A stretch of DNA of 64,000 bases from Bacillus_P idriensis_A (GCF_050483325.1 NZ_JBCMYF010000032.1:1-64000), one strand, 5' to 3'; shown: positions 8,919-16,645, numbered from the stretch's first letter. Numbers and translations: made by a program. Notes: generated from the sequence alone by a model not told the origin.

Positions 8919-9038
8919 AGTTTCACCTGCTCTATAATAGAAAAGCGTAATCTGCCGCCTGCAAGCATCCAGTCTCAGCTTACCCTGCAGCTGAGGCGGA
9001 TCTTTATTATGGCTGTTTTAGAATAGATTGTTGTTTAC

Positions 9039-9171
9039 TGCGGTACCCGTTCCCTTGCGCTCCAGTCACAAGATTACCGCGGGGAGGGCCTGAAGCTTCC
9101 TCGCTGCGCTTGCGGGATCTTCAGTGCCCTCTTCATCCCGCAGGAGTCAAGTGCCTTCCGCTTCAGTCCAC
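9039..9171. repeat. Bacillaceae intergenic repeat between kdpC and kdpD
   Basis: The roughly 130-bp GC-rich block fills most of the 291-bp kdpC-kdpD gap. Read on the minus strand it runs from GGACTGAAGCGGAAGGC through CTTGACTCCTGCGGGA to GGGCCCTCCCCGCGGT. I recognise this wording as a widespread intergenic repeat of Bacillus genomes. It can fold extensively and could dampen or separate expression of kdpD from kdpFABC. It contains no ORF. A decayed second copy lies at 15634-15675. Confidence 0.7.
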
Positions 9172-9209
9172 TAATTTTAAAAATCTAATATAAGGAAACA
9201 CAGCTATTT

Positions 9210-9794
9210 TTATTGTTTCTTCATGTTTTTCAAGTCCAGATTCAATTTAAGAACATTCACTCTTTCTTCGCCAAACAGTCCAAGTTCCCTTCCCTGCACA
9301 TGTTTTTCAATCAGTTTTTCAAGTTCAGCTTTTTTAATTCCTGTTGCTTCTGAAACGCGATCGAGCTGCACGTAGGCTGCTTTTGGACTAATGTGCGGAT
9401 CAAGACCTGAGCCTGAATTTGTCAGCAGGTCATTCGGTACATCGCTGATTTTCGTTTCAGGATTGTTTTTTTTCCACTCTTTTATAGAATCCTTCGTGCG
9501 ATTCAGCATATCCTCATTGGATGGTGCATAGTTATTGGAGCCTGATCCTGCACCGTTGTATTCAATGCTCGAGATTCTTCCGTGGAAATAGCCTGCTTCT
9601 GTAAAAGTCTGTCCGATCAGCTCAGAACCTATCACCTTATCATTCTCATTATAAATTAAACTTCCATCTGCCTTATGAGGAGCAGCCGCCTGGGCAATTC
9701 CTGTTACCGCAACCGGATATATCAGGCCGCAGAAGGCCATTAACACAAGGGTCATTCTGATAATCGGCCCTATCATTGATTGTTTTTCTTCCAT
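9210..9794 (-). CDS. kdpC: Potassium-transporting ATPase subunit C
   Basis: The 194-residue protein has one N-terminal transmembrane segment (about residues 10-32) and the conserved extracytoplasmic KdpC domain (GSELIGQTF, NYAPSNEDMLNRT, GSGLDPHISP, DRVSEATG). KdpC stabilises the KdpFABC complex in the membrane and raises ATP affinity. It follows kdpB by 20 bp. Length and motifs are complete. Confidence 0.97.
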   Translation of the reverse strand: MEEKQSMIGPIIRMTLVLMAFCGLIYPVAVTGIAQAAAPHKADGSLIYNENDKVIGSELIGQTFTEAGYFHGRISSIEYNGAGSGSNNYAPSNEDMLNRTKDSIKEWKKNNPETKISDVPNDLLTNSGSGLDPHISPKAAYVQLDRVSEATGIKKAELEKLIEKHVQGRELGLFGEERVNVLKLNLDLKNMKKQ

Positions 9795-9814
9795 TGTATA
9801 AACCTCTTTTCTTC

Positions 9815-11938
9815 TTATATAAATAGAGCAAGGCAGAGATCGATCATTTTAATGCCGATAAAAGGAACCAGCACTCCTCCGAAACCGTATACCAGCAGAT
9901 TTTTTCTGAGCAGGGCATTTGAACTCATCGGTTTATAGCTGACACCTTTCATTGCGAGAGGAATCAGAATCGGGATAATAACTGCGTTAAAAATCAAGGC
10001 CGACAGAATCGCAGAGATTGGCGAATCAAGTCTCATGACATTCAGCACTTTCATTTCAGGGATGGCAAGCATAAACATGGCTGGGATGATGGCGAAATAC
10101 TTGGCAATATCGTTTGCGATACTGAAGGTTGTCAGTGCCCCGCGTGTCATCAGCAGCTGCTTCCCAATTGAGACGACCTCAATGATTTTCGTTGGATTGG
10201 AATCTAAATCCACCATATTCGCTGCTTCTTTTGCAGCGGCCGTTCCGCTGTTCATGGCAAGGCCTACATCTGCCTGTGCAAGTGCAGGGGCATCATTTGT
10301 GCCGTCGCCCGTCATGGCAACAAGTTTGCCCTGTGATTGTTCATATTTAATGACTTCAATTTTGTCCTCAGGCTTGCACTCTGCGATAAACTCATCAACA
10401 CCCGCTTCTTTTGCGATTGTGGCAGCTGTGAGAGGATTATCTCCCGTACACATAACGGTTTTGATCCCCATGCTGCGAAGCATGTCAAACCGCTCTTTCA
10501 TTCCGGGCTTCACCGTATCTTTCAAATAAATTAATCCGAAGATCTGATCATTCATGGCTACAGCAAGCGGCGTACCGCCGGCCTTGGAAATGTCATCCGT
10601 TTTTTTATCAAGATCAGCAGGGATGACTCCTCCATGTGACAGAACCCATTTCTTCACGGCATCCACCGCGCCTTTTCTTACAACCGTCCCATCAGGCAAA
10701 TCCATGCCGCTCATTCTGGTTTCGGCTTTAAATTCTATGAACGCTCCTCCATCTGCAGGGTCTGTTTTATATGAAAGCTGTTTTTTCTTTAATAGATCAA
10801 GGATCGACCTTCCTTCAGGTGTTTCATCTTCAAGTGAGCTGATGGCTGTCCATTGGGCAAGGTCCTGCATTGGGGCCTTGCCGACAGGAATGAATTCACT
10901 TGCCATGCGGTTCCCGAATGTAATCGTACCTGTTTTGTCCAGGATGATCGTGTTTATATCGCCTGCAGCTTCCACGGCTTTACCTGACATGGCAATGACG
11001 TTGAACTGGGTTACCCGGTCCATCCCGGCAATTCCGATAGCGGAGAGCAATCCCCCAATTGTAGTAGGAATGAGACAGACAAGCAATGCAATCAGAACAG
11101 GTATTTCCAGCTGAAAGCCGAGATAATTCGTATAAAAAGGAAGAGTTACAACGACGATCATGAAAATGAGTGTCAAGCTTGTTAAAACGGTATTCAGCGC
11201 AATTTCATTCGGTGTCTTCTGACGCTGTGCCCCCTCAACTAGAGCAATCATTTTATCTAGGAAGGATTCACCCGGATCACTTGTGATTCTCACTTTGATC
11301 TGGTCGCTTACCACCTTTGTTCCTCCTGTTACAGAGTTGAAATCTCCTCCCGCTTCCTTAATAACAGGAGCAGATTCTCCTGTTATGGCGGATTCATCTA
11401 CAGATGCAAGACCGGTGATTACCTCTCCGTCTCCCGGAATAAACTCTCCCTGGGATACAACAACCACATCTCCCTTGCGAAGGGAAGCGGAGTCGATTTT
11501 TTCAATTTGTCCATTAGGTTTCACACGATTGGCTGTCATTTCTTTCTTGGAATTTTTCAGTGCATCCGCCTGAGCCATCCCTCGCCCTTCTGCCAGAGCT
11601 TCAGCAAAGTTTGCAAATAAAACGGTGAACAGAAGAATCAGTGAGACTGTTAAATTAAACGTCACGTTTACTTTTGCAGATCCAAAAGCAGCAGGTGCAA
11701 ATGTGAGCAGCAATGTAAGGAAGAAACCAATTTCTACAATAAACATGATTGGATTTTTCACCATAATTCGCGGATCAAGCTTAATAAAAGATGCCTTTAT
11801 TGCGTTTCCAATCAGCCCTTTATCTACTTTCGTTCTGTCTTCCGGCTTCTGATCTTCCGGCTCTGTCTGTCTTGCCTCTTCCATCTGATCATACCTTTTT
11901 GCAGCCTTCACTGCGGTTGCTAATGATGTCTTACTCAT
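9815..11938 (-). CDS. kdpB: Potassium-transporting P-type ATPase subunit B
   Basis: The 707-residue catalytic subunit of the high-affinity K+ pump shows all P-type ATPase motifs: TGES in the actuator domain, the phosphorylated aspartate in ILDKTGTITFGN, and the hinge MTGDGTNDAPALA. The N-terminal stretch before the first membrane segment is charged and soluble. It lies 20 bp downstream of kdpA in a compact operon. Confidence 0.98.
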   Translation of the reverse strand: MSKTSLATAVKAAKRYDQMEEARQTEPEDQKPEDRTKVDKGLIGNAIKASFIKLDPRIMVKNPIMFIVEIGFFLTLLLTFAPAAFGSAKVNVTFNLTVSLILLFTVLFANFAEALAEGRGMAQADALKNSKKEMTANRVKPNGQIEKIDSASLRKGDVVVVSQGEFIPGDGEVITGLASVDESAITGESAPVIKEAGGDFNSVTGGTKVVSDQIKVRITSDPGESFLDKMIALVEGAQRQKTPNEIALNTVLTSLTLIFMIVVVTLPFYTNYLGFQLEIPVLIALLVCLIPTTIGGLLSAIGIAGMDRVTQFNVIAMSGKAVEAAGDINTIILDKTGTITFGNRMASEFIPVGKAPMQDLAQWTAISSLEDETPEGRSILDLLKKKQLSYKTDPADGGAFIEFKAETRMSGMDLPDGTVVRKGAVDAVKKWVLSHGGVIPADLDKKTDDISKAGGTPLAVAMNDQIFGLIYLKDTVKPGMKERFDMLRSMGIKTVMCTGDNPLTAATIAKEAGVDEFIAECKPEDKIEVIKYEQSQGKLVAMTGDGTNDAPALAQADVGLAMNSGTAAAKEAANMVDLDSNPTKIIEVVSIGKQLLMTRGALTTFSIANDIAKYFAIIPAMFMLAIPEMKVLNVMRLDSPISAILSALIFNAVIIPILIPLAMKGVSYKPMSSNALLRKNLLVYGFGGVLVPFIGIKMIDLCLALFI

Positions 11939-11958
11939 TTCGGATCCTCCAATTAGGT

Positions 11959-13635
11959 TTATAAAGTTAAAAACTCTGCGACTGGTCCTAAAACCAGTAC
12001 CGGGAAGAATGTCAATGCGCCTACAATAAATACCGCTCCGACAAAAATGGTGCCAAACAAACTTGTATCTGTACGGAATGTGCCGATGGTTTCCGGCACA
12101 AGCTTTTTAGCAGCTAATGATGCTCCAACAGCAAGCATGGCAATGATGCCAAAGTATCTGCCGATAAACATGACGATTCCAGTTGAGATGTTCCAGAACG
12201 GAGTGGCATCTCCAAGACCTTCAAAGCCTGAACCGTTATTGGCTGCAGAAGATGTGTATTCATAGAGGACTTGAGAAAGCCCGTGGAATCCAGGATTTGA
12301 AATACCGTCAGATCCAAGCGGCGTATAGAGCGCAACCGCCGTTGAAGCAAGGATCAGAAACGGGTGAATCAGCAATGTTACAGCGATCAGCTTCATTTCT
12401 TTTCCTTCTATTTTCTTGCCAAGGAATTCAGGTGTGCGCCCTACCATCAGACCGGATAAGAAAACGGCGATGATAGCGTACATGATGATATTCATAAAGC
12501 CTGCTCCAATGCCGCCGAAAACCGTATTTAAAAGCATATTCGACAAGGCAAGCATCCCTGTAATAGGAGAAAGCGTATCATGCATGGTATTAACCGCTCC
12601 GGTTTCAGAAGCTGTTGTCACGATTGCGTAAAGAGTAGATTGTGCGGCACCAAAGCGGACCTCTTTCCCTTCCATGCTTCCGGATGCCTGTTCAAGACCA
12701 GCTTCTGCCAATTTTGGGTTGCCCTGATATTCTGATAAAAGAGCCGTTCCAAGAAAGACAACGAAAATCATTGCCATTGCAGCGAATAGGATTCTGCCCT
12801 GCTTCGCGTTGCCGACCATCTTTCCATACGTATAAGGAAGGGCTGTCGGAATCAGCAGCATTAAGAGTATCTGGAGCAAGTTACTGATCCCGTTTGGATT
12901 TTCAAAAGGATGGGCTGAATTGACTCCAAAGAATCCGCCTCCGTTGTTGCCTACTTCCTTTATGGATAAAAGAGAAGCAACAGGGCCCATTGCGATCGTC
13001 TGATCCGCGCCTTCTACTGTTTTTACCGTTACACTTGAATCCAGCGTCTGAGGAACACCAAGAAAAACAAATGCCAGACCTGTTACAAAGGCTATCGGCA
13101 AAAGAACACGAGTAATGGAACGAATTATATCCACAAAGAAATTTCCAAGAGGGTTGCCTGAAAGTCCTCTTATTAATGCAATGGCTGCAGCAAATGCTGT
13201 AGCAGGAGCGACAAACATCATAAACGTAATGCCGATCATCTGAGAAAAATAAGATAATCCGCTCTCTCCGCTGTAATGCTGAAGATTTGTATTGGTCATA
13301 AAGCTGATGGCCGTATTAAAGGCAAGTGTCGGATCCATTCCGGCAATGCCGCTCGGATTCAGCGGAAGCGAACCCTGGAAACGAAACACAAGGTAAACGA
13401 TAAAAATCATAAAAATATTTGAAAGTAATAGAGCAGAAGCATATTGCCTGAAACTTTGATTCGTTTGTTTGATTCCGCTTAGTTTATAAACCGCATGTTC
13501 AAAAGGTCCAAAAAAAGCATCAAGTTTCGTTGTTTCATAAGAAAACGCACGCGCAATGTAGTGTCCTGTCGGCTTTGCCAGCAGGATGACAAGCGCCAAT
13601 GTCAGGATTATGGAAAGTATGGATAGTACACTCAA
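11959..13635 (-). CDS. kdpA: Potassium-transporting ATPase subunit A
   Basis: The 558-residue, largely hydrophobic protein is the K+-selective subunit of KdpFABC, derived from the SKT channel-like family with four pore-loop repeats. Family-typical pieces include FMTNTNLQHYSGE and GNNGGGFFGVNSAHPFENP around the selectivity filters. It follows kdpF by 18 bp. The gene is full length and intact. Confidence 0.98.
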   Translation of the reverse strand: MSVLSILSIILTLALVILLAKPTGHYIARAFSYETTKLDAFFGPFEHAVYKLSGIKQTNQSFRQYASALLLSNIFMIFIVYLVFRFQGSLPLNPSGIAGMDPTLAFNTAISFMTNTNLQHYSGESGLSYFSQMIGITFMMFVAPATAFAAAIALIRGLSGNPLGNFFVDIIRSITRVLLPIAFVTGLAFVFLGVPQTLDSSVTVKTVEGADQTIAMGPVASLLSIKEVGNNGGGFFGVNSAHPFENPNGISNLLQILLMLLIPTALPYTYGKMVGNAKQGRILFAAMAMIFVVFLGTALLSEYQGNPKLAEAGLEQASGSMEGKEVRFGAAQSTLYAIVTTASETGAVNTMHDTLSPITGMLALSNMLLNTVFGGIGAGFMNIIMYAIIAVFLSGLMVGRTPEFLGKKIEGKEMKLIAVTLLIHPFLILASTAVALYTPLGSDGISNPGFHGLSQVLYEYTSSAANNGSGFEGLGDATPFWNISTGIVMFIGRYFGIIAMLAVGASLAAKKLVPETIGTFRTDTSLFGTIFVGAVFIVGALTFFPVLVLGPVAEFLTL

Positions 13636-13653
13636 TGTCTTTTCCTCCGCAAG

Positions 13654-13734
13654 TTAAAATTTTTCAGGGTTTACCAATGCATAAAGCAAATAAAGCGTGA
13701 TGGCGGCGATTCCGCCGAGCAAAACAATCGTCAC
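13654..13734 (-). CDS. kdpF: KdpF, 26-residue membrane subunit
   Basis: A GTG start at 13734 encodes MTIVLLGGIAAITLYLLYAL followed by VNPEKF: a single transmembrane helix ending in the NPE(K/R)F tail typical of KdpF. It stabilises the KdpABC complex. Its start overlaps the stop codon of the preceding 35-codon ORF (GTGA), which implies translational coupling, and kdpA begins 18 bp after it with its own AGGAGG-like site. Confidence 0.93.
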   Translation of the reverse strand: MTIVLLGGIAAITLYLLYALVNPEKF

Positions 13735-13838
13735 TTTTCTTCCCTTCCTTCAGTCACAATCTTTTCAGACCATTTTACAAGTCCTGCCATAAGCAGCGTT
13801 AAAGCTGCAAATGAGAGAATCATGATACTGTCAAGCAT
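13731..13838 (-). CDS. 35-residue single-TM ORF upstream of kdpF
   Basis: An ATG at 13838, preceded by GGGGGA, opens a 35-codon frame: a hydrophobic helix (IMILSFAALTLLMAGLV) followed by a charged tail rich in K and E. Its TGA overlaps the kdpF GTG by 3 bp. Position, ribosome site and coupling argue that it is translated. It may be an extra small subunit of the pump or a leader needed for kdpF translation. I do not recognise a named family. Confidence 0.65.
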   Translation of the reverse strand: MLDSIMILSFAALTLLMAGLVKWSEKIVTEGREEK

Positions 13839-13853
13839 TTAAATCCCCCGTTC

Positions 13854-14237
13854 TTATTGAATCAGAAATTTTACGTTATCTAATCTTGAGTACATGACAT
13901 GCTGAGCGCCGAGCAATTCATAAAGCTTTGCCGGATAATTTGCTTTTTTGGTAATCACCGTAATCGGCGCCCTGACACTTGCTTTGAGTATTTCCATCAG
14001 CCGGCAGGTCTCAGCTATTTTATCTTCGAGCAAAAGCACTCGTGAAATGGGCTCGTTTATTAGCAGATACTGTGCATGTTGCCTGATAAAATAAATGGTT
14101 TTAAACCCTTTGGTTCTCAAATGACTTTCTACACTGTAATCTCCCGTAATAAATGACAGAGACGAATTCTCCGGGAGAATCTCATCCAGGCAGCCAAGCC
14201 TCGTATAGCTCGGAATGCAAATCAGCATCGTTTCCAT
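13854..14237 (-). CDS. RCK_N-like small protein, first gene after the kdp riboswitch
   Basis: The 127-residue soluble protein has no named match that I recognise. Its C-terminal half (SRVLLLEDK, APITVITKK, YELLGAQHVMYS) follows the late beta-alpha-beta pattern of TrkA-N/RCK_N domains, where the text reads roughly 'iia.. npe..elL.klGAd.Vv'. The N-terminal Rossmann glycine motif is not recognisable. It is a paralog of the gene at 14543-14932: both align end to end and share the LYxxLGAxxVxxS block. AGGAAGG precedes the ATG. It lies 16 bp before the 35-codon ORF and so is the first gene of the kdp transcript. A regulatory or ligand-sensing role in K+ uptake is inferred. Confidence 0.75.
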   Translation of the reverse strand: METMLICIPSYTRLGCLDEILPENSSLSFITGDYSVESHLRTKGFKTIYFIRQHAQYLLINEPISRVLLLEDKIAETCRLMEILKASVRAPITVITKKANYPAKLYELLGAQHVMYSRLDNVKFLIQ

Positions 14238-14263
14238 GACGTTCCCTTCCTTTTCAAATCAAT

Positions 14264-14297
14264 AAAAACCGCGGAAGAGGGTCTCTTCCGCGGTTTT
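14264..14297 (-). terminator. Terminator of the kdp riboswitch
   Basis: AAAAACCGCGGAAGAG pairs with CTCTTCCGCGGTTTTT around a 2-nt spacer; a T-run follows on the minus strand. It stands between aptamer and first gene and should be the ligand-induced terminator. Confidence 0.92.
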
Positions 14298-14344
14298 TAG
14301 GCATCGCTTAAAAAGCATGCCGCACCTGCGATTTTGATTTCCCT

Positions 14345-14480
14345 CACTGCGCTTTCGGGGTTAGCTGTCGGATTCGGGCTATGAGAGCTGCCCTGCCACC
14401 TTTTCAGATGGATTCACCCCAAGCGGCTGTTTGCCGCACAAGATTGGTTCCCCCGATTTCATTGTGAAATTAAGCGTTCA
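14345..14480 (-). ncRNA. c-di-AMP (ydaO/yuaA) riboswitch upstream of the kdp operon
   Basis: The minus strand reads CGCTTAATTTC, GGGGGAACCAATC, GGGGTGAATCC, then CCGAATCCGACAGCTAACCC, matching the ydaO consensus closely. It controls the transcript of the RCK_N-like gene and kdpFABC. Control of kdpFABC by this riboswitch class is established in the B. cereus group. I find no convincing promoter between this element and the gene upstream, so read-through from 15455-15483 is possible. Confidence 0.95.
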
Positions 14481-14542
14481 GGTATTCAGTTCTGATTTGA
14501 CATCTCTTTTAGAGATCCACCTCCTTAAATCATTCTCGTATT

Positions 14543-14932
14543 TTAGCCTTGCTTCATTTCGCCAAGCCAGTACGAGCACGTTCCAGGCTTGCTGAAAATC
14601 ACGTATCTTGCTCCCAGTTTTTTATATAAGTCATAGTGTCTGCCGTCATCTGTCATCACAATGATCCGCATCGTGCCCAGATCTGAGAAAAAGGCTGTTA
14701 ATTCAAATCCTTCATTGATTGAATCCGATATAACATAAACAGAACGATAATTTGAAAACTTCTTTTCCAATTCGAGCAGGTTATCCATTCGTGTGTTTCC
14801 ATCTTTAGAGTTCGACAGTTCACACGCATACTGCTCATAGTTCATGACATCTGCAAATCTTCTATTCACGCTTATACTTTCTACGACAGAACCGAATAAA
14901 TCTCCCTTGCCTATAACCAGTGTGTGATTCAT
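14543..14932 (-). CDS. RCK_N-like small protein behind its own c-di-AMP riboswitch
   Basis: The product is about 129 residues if translation starts at the ATG preceded by GGGGGA; two earlier in-frame ATGs lack such a site. It opens MNHTLVIGKGDLFG, which resembles a degenerate nucleotide-binding Rossmann turn, and ends with RIIVMTDDGRHYDLYKKLGA, a TrkA-N-like block. It has no transmembrane segment and no RCK_C domain. It aligns end to end with the gene at 13854-14237. Being controlled by c-di-AMP and next to kdp suggests a potassium-regulatory protein. No experimental function is known to me. Confidence 0.75.
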   Translation of the reverse strand: MNHTLVIGKGDLFGSVVESISVNRRFADVMNYEQYACELSNSKDGNTRMDNLLELEKKFSNYRSVYVISDSINEGFELTAFFSDLGTMRIIVMTDDGRHYDLYKKLGARYVIFSKPGTCSYWLGEMKQG

Positions 14933-15012
14933 CGTCATCCCCCGCATATCCATGTATAACGGTATTTTTTCCTCGTGCCGGCTCTACCCCTATTGGATGA
15001 AGCAGCCAAAGT

Positions 15013-15141
15013 GTAAAAAAAAGAGACCAATGCTTACCCTTCCCCCAAACAGATCCATATCCAATCAAATCAGCAGAATGTCCATAAGACAGCTGATTGA
15101 TCTACATATGGCTGTTTTGGAGAAAAAGTACTCATTGGTCT
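15013..15141 (-). other. Long-range inverted repeat with U-tract in the leader of the RCK_N-like gene
   Basis: The roughly 320 bp between the third riboswitch terminator and the gene hold no convincing ORF. They do hold a 9-bp inverted repeat (AGACCAATG at 15024-15032 and CATTGGTCT at 15133-15141). On the minus strand the 3' arm runs straight into CTTTTTTTT, like a second terminator with a loop of about 100 nt. This could be chance. Confidence 0.35.
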
Positions 15142-15272
15142 ACTTAACGCCCAGCAAGCCGAGGCCCTCTTTGCGTTCCGTCTTCCGTTTTTTCCTTTTT
15201 CAAATGAATTGCGTGAACAAAAGACCTTTTACAGTCCCCAGGCCTCTTCTCTGCCTTAAAAAAGGGCAGTAA

Positions 15273-15302
15273 AAAAAAGACTCCTGTTAAGGCGGTCTTT
15301 TG
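15273..15302 (-). terminator. Terminator of the third c-di-AMP riboswitch
   Basis: On the minus strand AAAAGAC pairs with GTCTTTT, with an inner CC/GG pair, and eight T follow. It lies directly after the aptamer. Confidence 0.75.
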
Positions 15303-15445
15303 ACCTCCTTCGCTTTAGCCGACGAAGTTAGCTGACGGGTAGGATGGCGAAAGATCTCATCCTTCCTGCAAATGCAGAATTAACCCCAAAAAATTGGTTC
15401 CTCCGCTCCCGAATCTCGGGACTAGGCCGTTATGCAATTCGTTAT
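15303..15445 (-). ncRNA. Divergent c-di-AMP (ydaO/yuaA) riboswitch upstream of the RCK_N-like gene
   Basis: The minus strand shows GGAGGAACCAATT, GGGGTTAATTCTGC and CCCGTCAGCTAACTTCGT, matching the ydaO blocks with substitutions (GTTAAT in place of GTGAAT). The order and spacing agree with the two good copies nearby. It has its own promoter and terminator. Substitutions near the ligand pocket could alter affinity. Confidence 0.8.
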
Positions 15446-15454
15446 TACGTGATT

Positions 15455-15483
15455 ATCTTACTCCCGCTTGTAAGCCGTGTAAA
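15455..15483 (-). promoter_or_regulatory. Promoter of the third riboswitch transcript
   Basis: TTTACA and TAAGAT are separated by 17 bp on the minus strand, just upstream of the aptamer. Confidence 0.6.
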
Positions 15484-15633
15484 TACGGAAATACACCCGA
15501 AACAAGGAAATTTATTAGCTTTATATCTTATTTCCTCTTAATTACTCATTATTCCTCACGTTTTCATTTTTTTACAGGCTTTTTTCACATAGATCGTTAT
15601 CTGGGGGTTACAACTCTTTTCCAGCCGGATTTT

Positions 15634-15675
15634 CCGGTCCCGACGGGAGAGTCGAGCACCTTCAGCCGCAGTCCA
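15634..15675. repeat. Decayed copy of the Bacillaceae intergenic repeat
   Basis: The stretch aligns with 9137-9171 (TCCCG.C.GGAG..TC.AG..CCTTC.GC..CAGTCCA) but carries many changes and covers only one end of the element. The surrounding 15484-15760 shows no gene. Confidence 0.45.
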
Positions 15676-15763
15676 ACTGGAAATAAGCCGTCAAGAACAG
15701 CCGGGTATATTAAGCTTTTAATTTGCATCCCTGCCTTATTTTACTGGAATTTTCACAATGGTA

Positions 15764-15792
15764 TTGACAGGTACACACCCTGTAAGTAAGAT
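15764..15792 (+). promoter_or_regulatory. Promoter of the MpsC/DUF2294 gene
   Basis: A consensus TTGACA and TAAGAT are 17 bp apart. A small hairpin (AGCGCAAGG with CTTTGCGCT, 15812-15834) follows in the leader. Confidence 0.6.
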
Positions 15793-15889
15793 AAACTCGT
15801 CTATACCTGAAAGCGCAAGGACCATCTTTGCGCTACAAATTACACTTTTCTATTATTTACAAAAGTTCTCATGCTGGGGGTTCATTCAA

Positions 15890-16267
15890 ATGGCTGTGTC
15901 GCCTAAGAAAAAATTAGAAATGGAATTAAGTGAAGCCTTTATCAAGCTTCAAAGAGACTTGATTGGACGCGGTCCTCAGGAGACCAGAACATACATTGTC
16001 CACGATATGGTGATCGCAAGGTTCAAAGGTGTTCTCACAGTTGAAGAAAAACACCTGGTTGAAAACGAGAATGGCAGAAAGCTTGTGAAACAAATGAGAC
16101 AAGTCCTGCGCGAAATGTACAGTAAAGAATTTGAAGAAATTGTAGAAAGATGCACCGGCTGCAGAGTGCTGTCCAGCCACAGCGACATCAGCACCAAAAT
16201 GGGCGAACGGATTGAGGTATTTGTGGTAGATAAGGATTTGGATCGCTCTCTCGAATCAAAAGGCTAA
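15890..16267 (+). CDS. MpsC/DUF2294-family protein (YbcI-like)
   Basis: The 125-residue soluble protein matches the DUF2294 family: VSPKKKLEMELSEAF, RGPQETRTYIV, DMVIARFKGVLTVEEK, GCRVLSSHSDIS. The family has been renamed MpsC after a proposed Na+-translocating membrane-potential system, but its biochemical role is not settled. The ATG at 15890 is chosen over a longer frame because GGGGGTT lies 8 bp before it and the family starts here. It sits between two c-di-AMP riboswitches pointing in opposite directions, though it has its own promoter and no riboswitch. Confidence 0.85.
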   Translation: MAVSPKKKLEMELSEAFIKLQRDLIGRGPQETRTYIVHDMVIARFKGVLTVEEKHLVENENGRKLVKQMRQVLREMYSKEFEEIVERCTGCRVLSSHSDISTKMGERIEVFVVDKDLDRSLESKG

Positions 16268-16280
16268 AAACCCCATTTCA

Positions 16281-16314
16281 AAAGGAGTATGCATAGACTG
16301 CATACTCCTTTTTT
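16281..16314 (+). terminator. Terminator of the MpsC/DUF2294 gene
   Basis: AAAGGAGTATGCA pairs with TGCATACTCCTTT around a 5-nt loop, followed by T. Confidence 0.92.
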
Positions 16315-16484
16315 CTATCTACTCAACTATTTATCCTACCCCATTTCAAACCCATTCTCAGGAAAAATAAATAATGATCTAAAGATAATATACAATAATT
16401 TAAAAAAGAGAGAATGGAAGAGAAAACGAGAGAAAAACAGATAAGAAGCAGATATTTTACTAAAATATCCCTCTTTTTCTTCCC

Positions 16485-16514
16485 TTTACAAGTAAAATTA
16501 CCCGGGCGTATGAT
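16485..16514 (+). promoter_or_regulatory. Promoter of the glnA leader
   Basis: TTTACA and TATGAT are 18 bp apart, about 35 bp before the first conserved riboswitch block. Confidence 0.6.
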
Positions 16515-16534
16515 AGGTTCAATTTATTTCCTAA

Positions 16535-16645
16535 TTCGCAGAATCCGCTAAAGGAACGGGGGACCCAATCAATCGGGGTGAAGCCGCTTAATCAAGTGGC
16601 CGGGCGACTCTTACCGTCCGAATCCGTCAGCTAACTCCGTATGCG
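16535..16645 (+). ncRNA. c-di-AMP (ydaO/yuaA) riboswitch upstream of glnA
   Basis: The plus strand reads CGGGGGACCCAATC, CGGGGTGAAGCCGC and GTCCGAATCCGTCAGC followed by TAACTCCGT, a clear ydaO match. Unlike the other three copies there is no compact GC-rich terminator next to it, so the expression platform must differ (see 16714-16777). Confidence 0.92.

Noticed and set aside
10554..11114. Long plus-strand frame inside kdpB
   Set aside because: Shadow of the kdpB coding strand; composition and lack of a ribosome site give no support.
14952..15272. 106-codon plus-strand frame opposite the riboswitch-3 leader
   Set aside because: No ribosome site, no recognisable domain, and it lies antisense in an RNA leader.
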